Counted from the first letter of the stretch, positions 43,847-52,316 are shown. The stretch: DNA of 64,000 bases from Bacteroidota bacterium (GCA_030147525.1 JASBVF010000053.1:1-64000); one strand, 5' to 3'. Notes: a model not told the origin generated them from the letters alone. Numbers and translations: made by a program.

Positions 43847-46800
43847 CTACGCAGCAAATGTTCTGTCATCAAGGGTATCGATCAGGCGCTGCAAATCCCT
43901 GACGACTTCCGTCCAGGCCTGTTCTTCATCTTTTTGTGTTGAAATGGGTTGCCCGCCACGGGGAAGCGCCTGAATCCTGCCGAAAACGGTTTCCTCCCAG
44001 GCACATGGCCGCAAGATGATTGGCACAACTGTTTTTCGTTCGTCCAATGCCCGCACTGCGTCATCGTAAGCCTTGGAGTAAAGGTAGTCTTCGCTTAGCA
44101 ACGCCAGGCAGAGATCAGCCTCCAGTAATTGTTTCCTGATTTCTTCCTGCCATGTCCGCCCGGCCTGCAACTCCTGATCGATCCATATGTCAAGCTCATA
44201 GTTGCCGGCGAGCGATTGCAGGCGCCGCTGGAGTTGTGACGCCATTCTTCCATCCTTTGGGGAATAGGACAGGTAAATTTTCAGCCGTTTTTTGTCTGAT
44301 GTTTCCCGGTCGGATGAATGTTGACGATTTTCCAACTCGCTTATGATGTTCAGCACGGCAAAATTGACCTGGTTGATCTGCCGGGAATAATCAGCATAAC
44401 TGATCATACCTAATCGGTTGCTTTTTTCAGCCTCTCTGAACCTGGCCTGCTGTAAGATCAGGTCGTTATTGTCAGGGGCTAACTCGCTGAGCTTTTTAAA
44501 AGCATCTCCAAGCCGGCCTTCAGTGATCAGGTTTCGAATTTGATCAAAGTCATTTTGCTGTGTGGCGGTTTCTTCCTGCGGGATATTGCTTTCGTAGGCC
44601 GATGACTGGTAGAAGTTCTCTTCAGCGGGTTTATTGTCCTCGTACTGTTGTCTGACACGCCTGATGGTTCCATCCCCGATGCCTGCGTTCCGCATTTGTT
44701 CTTCCACCCAATCGGCTTCGCTATCCTTCGTGGCCCGCCTCATCACCTGGGTAAACATGCCCCGATTGGGCTTGATGCCATCTTTCAGCATTTCTTCGAA
44801 AATGGTGCTGGCCTGGTAGAAGTCCCTGGTCTTATCGAGCATGGTTGTGTAAACGACGGGGTCGGTTTGTATGCCTTCCCGCTTCATTTCATCAAAAATA
44901 AAACGGGCGTTTTCATACGTTTCCGCTTTGGAAAGGTACACCGTATAAGCAATTTTATCCGCCCTGATGCCTTCGCTTTGCATCTCCCGGAAGATTTCAC
45001 CCGCTGCTTCGAACTGACTGGTCTTTTTAAGTAAAATGGTATAAACTTCCAGCGAAGGACGGTAGCTTCCAGCTTCCCGAAGGTAGCTGAGAACGGAGCG
45101 TGCATCTTCGTAGTTGTCCGCTTTTTCAAGCAATGACGCTGCCATTTCATCGGTCATCTCAATGTCTTCGCCTCTCATCTCTTCGAACAGTTTCATGGCT
45201 TCGTTGAGGCTGGCGGCTTTTTCTGCCCTGATGCGGAAGGTGGTGGCATTAGGGCGAAGTTTCTCAGCCCTGATGCGGTCGAGCACGATGTAAATTTCTT
45301 CCGGGTTGGTCGTTTTGGACAGCAATGCATTGAAAAAGTGGATGTCCGGCGATACATCTTCCCGTTTCATATCATCCAACACCTGCATGGCCTCGCTGAA
45401 ACTGCCGGCTTTTTTCACCAAATCCATAAATCCCTGCCGAGCCAGCGATTCAGGCTCCGGGCCTTGCTGATAGGCAGTTTGCTCTGGTCCTGTACTCCCG
45501 TAGCTTTGGTAGGAAGAGGCCCCTGCACCGGTCAACTCCTCGACCATGCCGCCTACGTAAGCCTGTAAAAACTCCGCATTCCGGAAAACCTGCCCTACAC
45601 CCGGCGGTGGCGGGCCTTTGGTTTCCTGATTTTCATCAAACAACACCAGAGTGGGGCGCAGGCCGGCGTCATTCATGGCCCCGGTCAGGCCGGAGAGGTT
45701 TTCAAAACCGGGTTCGGTAATCACGAGGTAAAAATATTCGGCTTTTAAAGCGGCTACAGCATCGCTGACGGAGTTAGCCGACCGGGAGACAGTCCCCATC
45801 AGTTCATTCCATTGGTCTTCCAGGCGGGGCCATTGTTTTTTCGGAGAGGTAGCCCATAAAATCCGGAAGACGCCGTCCGGCTGCGGCAGTGGCGCCATCG
45901 TTTGCCGTTGCCAGATCTTCCGGCCTACGGCGTCTTCCACATCGGCAAGGCTGATTTCCGTCGGTAAAAACTCTTCGATCTTCCCTCCCTTCTGTTCGGC
46001 TTCAAGCCACGCAAGCGTGAACGCCCTTCCCGTTTCAGCGTATGAGCCCGGCTCCGCCTGGTTGTCGGGAAGGGAGAGGACGGCGAGAATTTGCTCTCTT
46101 ACTTTTCGGGCATCCTCCTCCGGCAACAAGCTCCGCAAGGCTTCCCGAAACACATTCGGCAGCCGCCCGCTGCGAAACCACGGTAGCCGGCAAAGACGAT
46201 TGAGGGCCATCCACCAAACCTGGTTTTGTTCCCACTCTGAGTAATTGGTGTCGGGCGGAATGGCTTCGTCATTAAAAAGGCAGGTGAGCTCGAAGTAAAG
46301 TTCAGGATAGTAGGCCGTGGCACACAGCCAGCGGAACCCCCCTGAGCCGAGGTATCTGCGCAGGTTGGTGATGATCTCCGGCGGAACGTTCCGTCCTCTG
46401 AATTTAAGGTTGGGCAATGCCGGCTCAGGATGTTTCAGCATCCAGTAATGCGGCGTGAGCGCCTGCACCGTATTCCATTGCGGCAGCAAAGAAAACAAAC
46501 CTTCAGCCGTAGCGGGTGCTACCGGAAAAAGCTGGCAGAGCGCCATCTCGTGCAATCCCCAGTCCGGCACGGGTGTGCTGCAAAGCAGCGCCATCCTTTC
46601 CCACATTTCACGTAAATCCAGCGCAAGGTTGGAAGGTCGCAGGTCGGGCAGTGCCAGCAAAGGCGCAGCAGGGCCGATGATGAGCAGCCGGGCTTCCGAA
46701 AATTCACCAGCCAGCCGTTCGATGGGGATGCGCCGGTGGATGCTGTTTCGGTCCTTCCAGACGAGATGCGGGGAGCTGTCAAAAAAATAGTAGTCGGCGT

Positions 46801-47476
46801 CGAGGTCCCGGCGGTTTAACTCCAGCACCATTTCACGGTAAAAGCCGGACAGGTGATCACGGGAGCTGCGTTGCTCGATGAGGACGAGGTAGGCCGGGGC
46901 TTTTTTTCTTTGTTGAAAAACGAATCGAGGAATGCCCCCCGACTGAATCGTTCGACGGATGCTTCCGGGGATGTCCCAGTCGAAGGTGTCGGTCCATTCC
47001 TTTTCCCGAAGGGGTTGCATGGCCCGGTCCATGGGTTCGTGGTTCCAGGCCCGCAATTCGCTTTCCGGGAAACGCAATTCAATCCGGATGGGGCCCTTTC
47101 GGGAAGAGGCTACAGATGATAGCGGCGGTACGGCTGTCGGTTCGGCGGGCTGAGCAGGCTGAATTTCTGGTTCTGGCTCAATGTCTTCCTCTTTTTTTGA
47201 GGAAGGCTCGGCGGGCTCGGCAGGTGTTGGCGTTTGTTCCGTTGTTTTAAAATGGCGGTCAAAAACTTCCTGAAAAATCAACTGCTGCTCCTCTGTTTGG
47301 CAGAGGATGGCTGAGAGGGCATAGCGGGTTTTTTCCGTTGAAATTTCGCCCTCCGGTTTTCCTGTCTGCAAATCCAACCAGCGGTGCAGGCGAAGCCACG
47401 TATCCACCCCGAAGTAGAATCCCCGGGCGGAAAGTTCGGCCAGCATCGGCTCGAATGGTTGAAGTTGATCGTGCAT
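43847..47476 (-). CDS. CoxE/vWA-like, PPR-like repeat, EAD11-like, TIR conflict protein
   Basis: 1209 residues, no signal or membrane segment. 1-76: helical start like CoxE/vWA partners of MoxR (LAELSARGFYFGVDTWLRLH, FQEVFDRHF). 77-125: Pro/Glu linker. About 195-335: Rossmann-like, vWA-like, with LVLIEQRSS where MIDAS DxSxS is expected. About 535-665: another alpha/beta segment (AEYFYLVITEPGF). About 680-933: eight ~32-residue PPR-like repeats ending (I)FxEMxxEGI. About 976-1050: EAD11-like (IRNLITEGRLGDAFKKL, NRLGMISYADYSRQINQ). 1063-1209: TIR (KRLKIYLSYSPKDGRMASQL); the usual catalytic Glu is not evident after LLSEDYLYS. Third gene after MoxR and CHAT; likely the sensor/effector of a defence or cell-suicide system. 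Confidence 0.8.
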   Translation of the reverse strand: MHDQLQPFEPMLAELSARGFYFGVDTWLRLHRWLDLQTGKPEGEISTEKTRYALSAILCQTEEQQLIFQEVFDRHFKTTEQTPTPAEPAEPSSKKEEDIEPEPEIQPAQPAEPTAVPPLSSVASSRKGPIRIELRFPESELRAWNHEPMDRAMQPLREKEWTDTFDWDIPGSIRRTIQSGGIPRFVFQQRKKAPAYLVLIEQRSSRDHLSGFYREMVLELNRRDLDADYYFFDSSPHLVWKDRNSIHRRIPIERLAGEFSEARLLIIGPAAPLLALPDLRPSNLALDLREMWERMALLCSTPVPDWGLHEMALCQLFPVAPATAEGLFSLLPQWNTVQALTPHYWMLKHPEPALPNLKFRGRNVPPEIITNLRRYLGSGGFRWLCATAYYPELYFELTCLFNDEAIPPDTNYSEWEQNQVWWMALNRLCRLPWFRSGRLPNVFREALRSLLPEEDARKVREQILAVLSLPDNQAEPGSYAETGRAFTLAWLEAEQKGGKIEEFLPTEISLADVEDAVGRKIWQRQTMAPLPQPDGVFRILWATSPKKQWPRLEDQWNELMGTVSRSANSVSDAVAALKAEYFYLVITEPGFENLSGLTGAMNDAGLRPTLVLFDENQETKGPPPPGVGQVFRNAEFLQAYVGGMVEELTGAGASSYQSYGSTGPEQTAYQQGPEPESLARQGFMDLVKKAGSFSEAMQVLDDMKREDVSPDIHFFNALLSKTTNPEEIYIVLDRIRAEKLRPNATTFRIRAEKAASLNEAMKLFEEMRGEDIEMTDEMAASLLEKADNYEDARSVLSYLREAGSYRPSLEVYTILLKKTSQFEAAGEIFREMQSEGIRADKIAYTVYLSKAETYENARFIFDEMKREGIQTDPVVYTTMLDKTRDFYQASTIFEEMLKDGIKPNRGMFTQVMRRATKDSEADWVEEQMRNAGIGDGTIRRVRQQYEDNKPAEENFYQSSAYESNIPQEETATQQNDFDQIRNLITEGRLGDAFKKLSELAPDNNDLILQQARFREAEKSNRLGMISYADYSRQINQVNFAVLNIISELENRQHSSDRETSDKKRLKIYLSYSPKDGRMASQLQRRLQSLAGNYELDIWIDQELQAGRTWQEEIRKQLLEADLCLALLSEDYLYSKAYDDAVRALDERKTVVPIILRPCAWEETVFGRIQALPRGGQPISTQKDEEQAWTEVVRDLQRLIDTLDDRTFAA

Positions 47477-47487
47477 AACAGTTGAGC

Positions 47488-47558
47488 GGTTGACAGTGGA
47501 CGGCTGATGGTAGACGGGTTACAGGGCTGCCTCTACCGTCCACCGTCCATCGTCAACC
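47488..47558. repeat. Imperfect inverted repeat (word K) between CHAT and TIR genes
   Basis: Arms 47488-47513 and 47533-47558 pair at about 22 of 26 positions; the word is ACCGTCC/GTCAACC. The right arm encodes the last eight residues of the CHAT protein (including MDGGR) and its stop codon. Confidence 0.7.
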
Positions 47559-49026
47559 TTTTCAAATTAAACTCCTTGATTTTATCTGCCAGTTTTTCTT
47601 TGGCCCGGATGAACGGGAGGGAATTCACCTCTGCTCCGTTTTCAATGAAAAGCTCCCCGGATTCAAAAAAGGTTTCTTTAAAAACTTCCTTTTGCCAGAT
47701 GCCGACGTCCCGTTTAGCGATTTCAGGCAAGTTGGAAAAACTGAAAACTTTGCCGCCAAAGTCCACCGCCAGCTGATCGAACAGCGTGCGGAAGGGATCG
47801 TCGTCATCATAATATTCACGAAGGCAAACGACGATGAGCCGGGTGCTCAGTTCCTGGCTGAGCTGAGCGGCATAGTCGTTGGCGTAGTACCGGAAAAACT
47901 GCTCCCATTCGTCTTCCCAATCGAGCAGATTGAGGTCGTGAAAGACCATGAGGAGGTTGTTGTCCGGTGTCATTTTTTGTAAAACCCAGCGGTTGAGCAG
48001 CTGATCGAAATTGCCGGAAAACTGCTTGGCGTACAGCTCTGAAAGTGCCAGTTTGAACTTTTCGTTGTCGGCAAACTGGCCCTGAAGACTTTCCAGTTCA
48101 ATCTCCTTAAGTGAGGGTAGTTGGGGGCTGACTTCCGGGTATTTTTGAAAACGCAGGCTCAGCTCGTAAGGGCAGTTGCGCTCATCATCGTGTATAAAAA
48201 GGAAAACCGGGTCGGTCAGGGTGCCTTCCAGTTTGTTTTTTGCACAGCTGGCAAACGACTGTGCCTGCTTGCGCCGGTTGCAGAGCAAAAAGCTGTCTTC
48301 CGCCACTCCCAGCGATTTTACATCGGTGGGTTGCTGCAACGGAATGACGGCAGGCATGGACGAAGCTGACTGCCAGTCAACGAATGTTTCATTTGCTACG
48401 TTGGCTGTTGCGGGATTGATTTGAAGCTGGTACACCTCCTGCTCGTCGTCATCGTCCACGTCGAAACCCCTCACCACATCGTCCAGGTCCTTGTCGATCC
48501 AGTCGTTCTTCTCCGCCTGGTAATCGCTGAGAAATCCTGAAAGCGTATCAATGAAAGCTTCCTGCAGGGGTTTGTTTTTTCTGCAAAATTCCAGGTAAAA
48601 CATGCGGGAAAATGCCAGCCCGTAGCGATCCTTCAAAGGCTGGCGGGTGGAGATGACGGCGCCGACTCCGTGATCAAGAAAGGCCTGCGCCTGGTCGTCG
48701 GTGGAGCAGCCGTTGAGGAAGACCAGCTTCAGTCCCTTGTACTTGCACACCCTTTCAGCAAGCGCCTCCACGAACGATAATCTCATCACGTCGAAGGTAT
48801 CATTCAGCTGCAAATGCTCCCCGAAAGCGTGCCCGCCAAAGTGAAAAATCCGAACTTCTTCCCGGTAAGTATCAAAAAACTCCCGAACATGCTCCGGTCC
48901 ACATTGCCACTTCGGTATCGGGTCGCACGACGGATGCTGTAAATACGATTGCACCGCATTCAACTCCCCCATCAGCTTGAAAAGGGGGTTGGTTGTGTCG
49001 TATGAAAAGACCAGAAGTGCTTTCAC
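47533..49026 (-). CDS. CHAT-domain caspase-like protease with STAND-like C-terminus
   Basis: 497 residues. The N-terminal ~160 form a CHAT (caspase-like) domain: the catalytic His is in IFHFGGHAFGE (His66) and the Cys in LVFLNGCSTDDQAQAFLDHG (Cys107), followed by VGAVISTRQPLKD. From about 230 comes a region starting SFLLCNRRKQAQSFASCA, resembling the NTPase-like (inactive STAND, iSTAND) modules of effector-associated systems, with MVFHDLNLLDWEDEW further on. Predicted role is a protease effector. It is the middle gene of the MoxR-CHAT-TIR operon. The last residues are encoded by a repeat arm, hinting at an altered C-terminus. Confidence 0.83.
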   Translation of the reverse strand: MKALLVFSYDTTNPLFKLMGELNAVQSYLQHPSCDPIPKWQCGPEHVREFFDTYREEVRIFHFGGHAFGEHLQLNDTFDVMRLSFVEALAERVCKYKGLKLVFLNGCSTDDQAQAFLDHGVGAVISTRQPLKDRYGLAFSRMFYLEFCRKNKPLQEAFIDTLSGFLSDYQAEKNDWIDKDLDDVVRGFDVDDDDEQEVYQLQINPATANVANETFVDWQSASSMPAVIPLQQPTDVKSLGVAEDSFLLCNRRKQAQSFASCAKNKLEGTLTDPVFLFIHDDERNCPYELSLRFQKYPEVSPQLPSLKEIELESLQGQFADNEKFKLALSELYAKQFSGNFDQLLNRWVLQKMTPDNNLLMVFHDLNLLDWEDEWEQFFRYYANDYAAQLSQELSTRLIVVCLREYYDDDDPFRTLFDQLAVDFGGKVFSFSNLPEIAKRDVGIWQKEVFKETFFESGELFIENGAEVNSLPFIRAKEKLADKIKEFNLKRLTMDGGR

Positions 49027-49037
49027 TTTATTAATTG

Positions 49038-49133
49038 AATGTAGAATGTAGAATTTTCAATGCAGAATGTAATTGGCTGCCTGCTTTCTTCCAACCTTCT
49101 ACTTTCTACATTGAAAATTCTACATTCTACATT
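49038..49133. repeat. Inverted repeat, 25-bp perfect stem (word F)
   Basis: Arms 49038-49062 and 49109-49133 are exact reverse complements made of TGTAGAA words. It fills the MoxR-CHAT gap from 12 bases upstream of the CHAT start codon to six bases after the MoxR stop codon. Confidence 0.88.
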
Positions 49134-49138
49134 ATCAT

Positions 49139-50053
49139 TTAAAACTTGAACTCCTCCGTCAGCCGCTGCAGGTCCTCCTTATTCTTGGCCAGCAGTGCGA
49201 AAGTCTGACGGATGTGTTGTTCTATTTCTTTATCGTTGGCGGCATTGGCCGGGTCGAGGTTTCTGTTCTTTAAAATGTGAAGCCATGCGAGCATTTCGGC
49301 GGTGGCGGGTTTTTTCCGCAGACCGTGTTCCCGCATTTGACCGAAGAAATCAATGGCTTTGGCAGCCATTTCTTTAGAGAACTTTTCGTCGAGGAATCCG
49401 TGGATTTGAACAATGTTGAGCAATTGCTCCGGACCGGGAAATGGAATGTGGTAAAATGCACACCGCCGGAGAAATGCATCGGGCAGGTTTTTCTCTGAGT
49501 TGCTGGTGAGGATGAGTACGGGTTTTGGCGCCTCTTCATCGTGGGAGATGTTGCCGCTGTTGTCAAACTTTGGGCGTTCGATGCCGTATTCATGCTGCCA
49601 GTCGAAGTTGTCAAGATCGCTTTCTTTTGCTTCGACAATGTTAAAAGCCAATTTTTCAAACTCAAACAGCAGGTCATTTGAAAAATCACGGGTTGCCTTG
49701 TCCACTTCATCCACGAGTACTACGAAACGCTTTTTGCCGGAGGCCAGGATGGCACGGCCCAGGGCTTCAAACTGAATGTAGTTCAGCGGATTCACCTCTC
49801 GCTGATGCGAATCCCGGAAGTGCCGGATGGCATCATACCGGTAGAATAAATCTTTAGACAGTGAGGAAGTTTTAGTGTTGAAACGAAGCACCTCAGTATC
49901 CAGTTGATGAGCCAACCAGTAGGCGAGTTGGGTTTTACCGGTGCCGGGTTCGCCGGTTACGAGCAGCGGCAAGCCAAGTTCGAGCGCTACGTCGGCAGCT
50001 GCTTTCAGGCCGGGATCGGGAAGGTAAGGGAAAGGTTTTTTTTCGTTTGCCAT
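49139..50053 (-). CDS. MoxR-family AAA+ ATPase
   Basis: 304 residues. Walker A is GEPGTGKT (34-41), Walker B VVLVDEVDKA (about 111-120), sensor 1 LILTSNSEKN and the arginine finger LRRCAFYHIPFP, the last resembling the MoxR F-x-I-x-F-P region. A small helical lid follows. MoxR ATPases act as chaperones that work with vWA-domain partners. Here it heads an operon with CHAT and TIR/vWA-like genes, matching the published idea that MoxR-vWA pairs gate effector deployment. The large Asp/Glu-rich insert after Walker B (EAKESDLDNFDWQHEYGIER) is unusual. Confidence 0.9.
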   Translation of the reverse strand: MANEKKPFPYLPDPGLKAAADVALELGLPLLVTGEPGTGKTQLAYWLAHQLDTEVLRFNTKTSSLSKDLFYRYDAIRHFRDSHQREVNPLNYIQFEALGRAILASGKKRFVVLVDEVDKATRDFSNDLLFEFEKLAFNIVEAKESDLDNFDWQHEYGIERPKFDNSGNISHDEEAPKPVLILTSNSEKNLPDAFLRRCAFYHIPFPGPEQLLNIVQIHGFLDEKFSKEMAAKAIDFFGQMREHGLRKKPATAEMLAWLHILKNRNLDPANAANDKEIEQHIRQTFALLAKNKEDLQRLTEEFKF

Positions 50054-50160
50054 GCGTTCTCTTTTGAAAAATGGATCGACTTTTCACCAATGTGAAGCGT
50101 AAATTTAACGAAGAAAACTGCATTTCAAAGGAGTACGGCCGATGGTCGCCCGGAAGCTGC

Positions 50161-51966
50161 TCAGCCCTTCGAGGTTGCTATTTCTGATAAAAGCTCGGAC
50201 ACAGGCGGCGGCAGTGTCTGGCATTCCAGGAAAATCCGGTGGGTGCAAACTGCGCAGATATTGGGGTCGAGTTTGGCAAAAATTGCGTTGAGAGCCTCTT
50301 CTTTTGTTCCGAAAAAATGATCGTAACCGATTTCTTTTTTGAAACCGCCTCTGATAAGTGAGTCCTGGGCGATGAGTTTCAGGCCGGTGAAATAAAGACC
50401 GCCGCCTTTTGCCTTCCATCGGTTGGCCTCCTGCACGCACCACTCCGAACCTGCAACGTCAATAAAGTTAACGCCTTTGGCCAGTATGAGCAGATGCCGG
50501 GCCTCCGGGGCGGTTTCGTCCGCCAACCTGCGTATCTCGGAGGAAATGTGCGTAACGGAACCAAAAAAGATGGAGCCGTCGATGCGAAGGATTTTCAGCT
50601 GCGGGCATTCCGGCAATGCTTTTCTTTCGAGGTAGGTAAACCGGCGGCCCTGTTTGTCGGGGTCTGGCGCCATCGTGGCGACGTTGGGGGTGGACGTGCG
50701 CTGCAGGTAAAAAATCAGGGAAAACAACACGCCAATGAACACGGCATATTCCAGTTCCAGCAGTAAGGTGGATAGGAAGGTAATAATCAGCACTGTTGTC
50801 TGGCGTTTGCTCGCTTTTGCTACCGTTTTCGTAAAATGAAAATCAATCAGGTTGTAGCCAACCAGTATAATGACGCCTGCCATACCTGCAATCGGAAGAT
50901 AGGCGATCAGTGGTGCGATGAACAACACGATGATGAGCAGAATAGCAGCGGCAAAAATAGCAGCAAGCGGGGTTTTGGCTCCTGCTTCGTAGTTCAGCCC
51001 CGACCGTGTGAACGATCCTGATCCGGCATAGCAGGAGAAAAAACTGCCTACGATATTGGACAAGCCCTGTCCGATGAATTCCTGGTTGCCATCGATCTGC
51101 TGCTGAGACTTTACGCCGATGGACCGTGCAATTGCCACCGCTTCGATGAGGCCTAACAGTGCGATGGCGAAGGCACTCTGTGCCAGTTCTGTAATTGCGG
51201 AAAAACTCAGGTCAGGCAGTGATGGCTTGGGCAGGCGTCCCGGAACTTCACCCACCATTTTTAACCCGACGGACTCCCCGCCCAGTGCGAAAGCCAGCAA
51301 ACTCCCGCCGATCAGCGCAACCAGCATGTTGGGTATTCTGGGAAAAAAGCGCTTGGACAACAGTGCGACGAAAAACGTAAATAAACCAACCGCCAATGCG
51401 TAAGGATTGGTATGCGGGAGGTTGGCGGCCAGGGCCTCGATCACTTCAACAAATGATTTGCCGGGCGGGATGGACAGCCCCAGTATATGTTTGAACTGGC
51501 TTTCGATGATCAGCAGGGCGGCGCCCGCCGTAAACCCGACCACAACCACATGTGATACAAAATTGATGAGTGTACCCATCCTTGCCGCACCCAGTGCAAA
51601 TTGCATGATACCTGCCAGCAACGTGATGGTCAGTGCTTTGGAGAAAAAGTCTTCCGTTCCGGGTGTTGCTAGTTGGCTTACTGTTGCGAATACCAATAGT
51701 GAAATTGCGGTCGTCGGCCCTGAAACCAGGTGTTTGGATGACCCCCAAAGAGCAGCTATGACCGGCGTAATCATCGCCGTGTAAAGGCCGTAAATAGGCG
51801 GCAAACCGGCAATCATAGCAAATGCGACCCCCTGTGGTAACACGATGACAGCGCCTGTCAGTCCGGCAATCAAGTCGGCTTTGAGGGTGCTCCGGTCAAC
51901 TTCGGGCCACCATTTCAGAAATGGGAAAAGATGTAGAACTACGTTGGATTTATGGTCAATTTGCAC
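50161..51966 (-). CDS. SulP-family anion transporter with STAS domain
   Basis: 601 residues: N-terminal transporter core of about 10-14 helices (LIAGLTGAVIVLPQGVAFAM, GLPPIYGLYTAMITPVIAAL, FVSHVVVVGFTAGAALLI) and the conserved FIGQGLSNIVGSFFSCYAGSGSFTRSG region cut here in two overlapping blocks. A cytoplasmic STAS domain runs from about residue 440 (KILRIDGSIFFGSVTHISSE, LLILAKGVNFIDVAGSEW). Such proteins carry sulfate, bicarbonate or other anions with Na+ or H+. The substrate is unknown. It is divergent from the his operon. Confidence 0.92.
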   Translation of the reverse strand: MQIDHKSNVVLHLFPFLKWWPEVDRSTLKADLIAGLTGAVIVLPQGVAFAMIAGLPPIYGLYTAMITPVIAALWGSSKHLVSGPTTAISLLVFATVSQLATPGTEDFFSKALTITLLAGIMQFALGAARMGTLINFVSHVVVVGFTAGAALLIIESQFKHILGLSIPPGKSFVEVIEALAANLPHTNPYALAVGLFTFFVALLSKRFFPRIPNMLVALIGGSLLAFALGGESVGLKMVGEVPGRLPKPSLPDLSFSAITELAQSAFAIALLGLIEAVAIARSIGVKSQQQIDGNQEFIGQGLSNIVGSFFSCYAGSGSFTRSGLNYEAGAKTPLAAIFAAAILLIIVLFIAPLIAYLPIAGMAGVIILVGYNLIDFHFTKTVAKASKRQTTVLIITFLSTLLLELEYAVFIGVLFSLIFYLQRTSTPNVATMAPDPDKQGRRFTYLERKALPECPQLKILRIDGSIFFGSVTHISSEIRRLADETAPEARHLLILAKGVNFIDVAGSEWCVQEANRWKAKGGGLYFTGLKLIAQDSLIRGGFKKEIGYDHFFGTKEEALNAIFAKLDPNICAVCTHRIFLECQTLPPPVSELLSEIATSKG

Positions 51967-52126
51967 GGTTGTTCGTTGATTTACATGCTTTCGAATGCGG
52001 ATCGGTCAATTTTGCAAGAATGGGCTAAGGTACGGATTCACTGTGTTTTACGCTAGTAACAAATGTCACTTTCACGATTTACCGTCTGTCAAAAAACGGT
52101 CAGCAAAACATTTTTTTAAAAATCAG

Positions 52127-52158
52127 GTTGTTTAAACCCAAGATCCGGCTTAGTTTTG
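52127..52158 (+). promoter_or_regulatory. Promoter of the histidine operon
   Basis: The -7 box TAGTTTTG (52151-52158) matches TAnnTTTG exactly; GTTG (52127-52130) lies 20 bases upstream as -33 element. The predicted transcript starts just before the leader peptide ATG at 52175. Confidence 0.7.
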
Positions 52159-52174
52159 CAGCCATTAGAATAAC

Positions 52175-52249
52175 ATGAATTTTATAAACAATCATATCCA
52201 TCATCATCATTTCTCCTCACCGCAATCCGGCGAGCAGCTTTGGTTTTGA
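52175..52249 (+). CDS. hisL: His operon leader peptide
   Basis: A 24-codon frame between the promoter and the attenuator. Codon 7 and codons 9-12 are histidine (NHIHHHH), five His in six codons, far above chance. It ends TGA at 52247-52249. Like leader peptides of enteric his operons, it would sense charged tRNA-His: a ribosome starved of it stalls on the His run. No family similarity beyond the His run is expected. The placement 26 nt before an intrinsic terminator strongly supports the role. Confidence 0.85.
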   Translation: MNFINNHIHHHHFSSPQSGEQLWF

Positions 52250-52309
52250 TGTAAACTGATTTTTATTTTCATCGAAAAAGGCTTGTCGGGTTTCCGGCAA
52301 GCCTTTTTT
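52227..52309 (+). promoter_or_regulatory. His attenuator: antiterminator and terminator arms
   Basis: The terminator is AAAAAGGCTTGTCGG (52275-52289) paired with CCGGCAAGCCTTTTT (52294-52308) around GTTT, followed by T. An alternative partner for its left arm exists inside the leader frame: CCGGCGAGC (52227-52235) can pair over nine positions with GCTTGTCGG (52281-52289), two being G-U. A ribosome stalled on the His codons (ending 52210) leaves 52227-52235 free, while one at the stop codon (52247) covers it. This is the logic of transcription attenuation. Pairing was deduced by hand. Confidence 0.8.
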
Positions 52310-52316
52310 GATTTAT

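Noticed and set aside
50161-51966. SulP transporter as a fourth member of the MoxR-CHAT-TIR operon
   Set aside because: It lies upstream on the same strand with a 107-bp gap, but SulP transporters are common housekeeping genes and no link to conflict systems is known to me.
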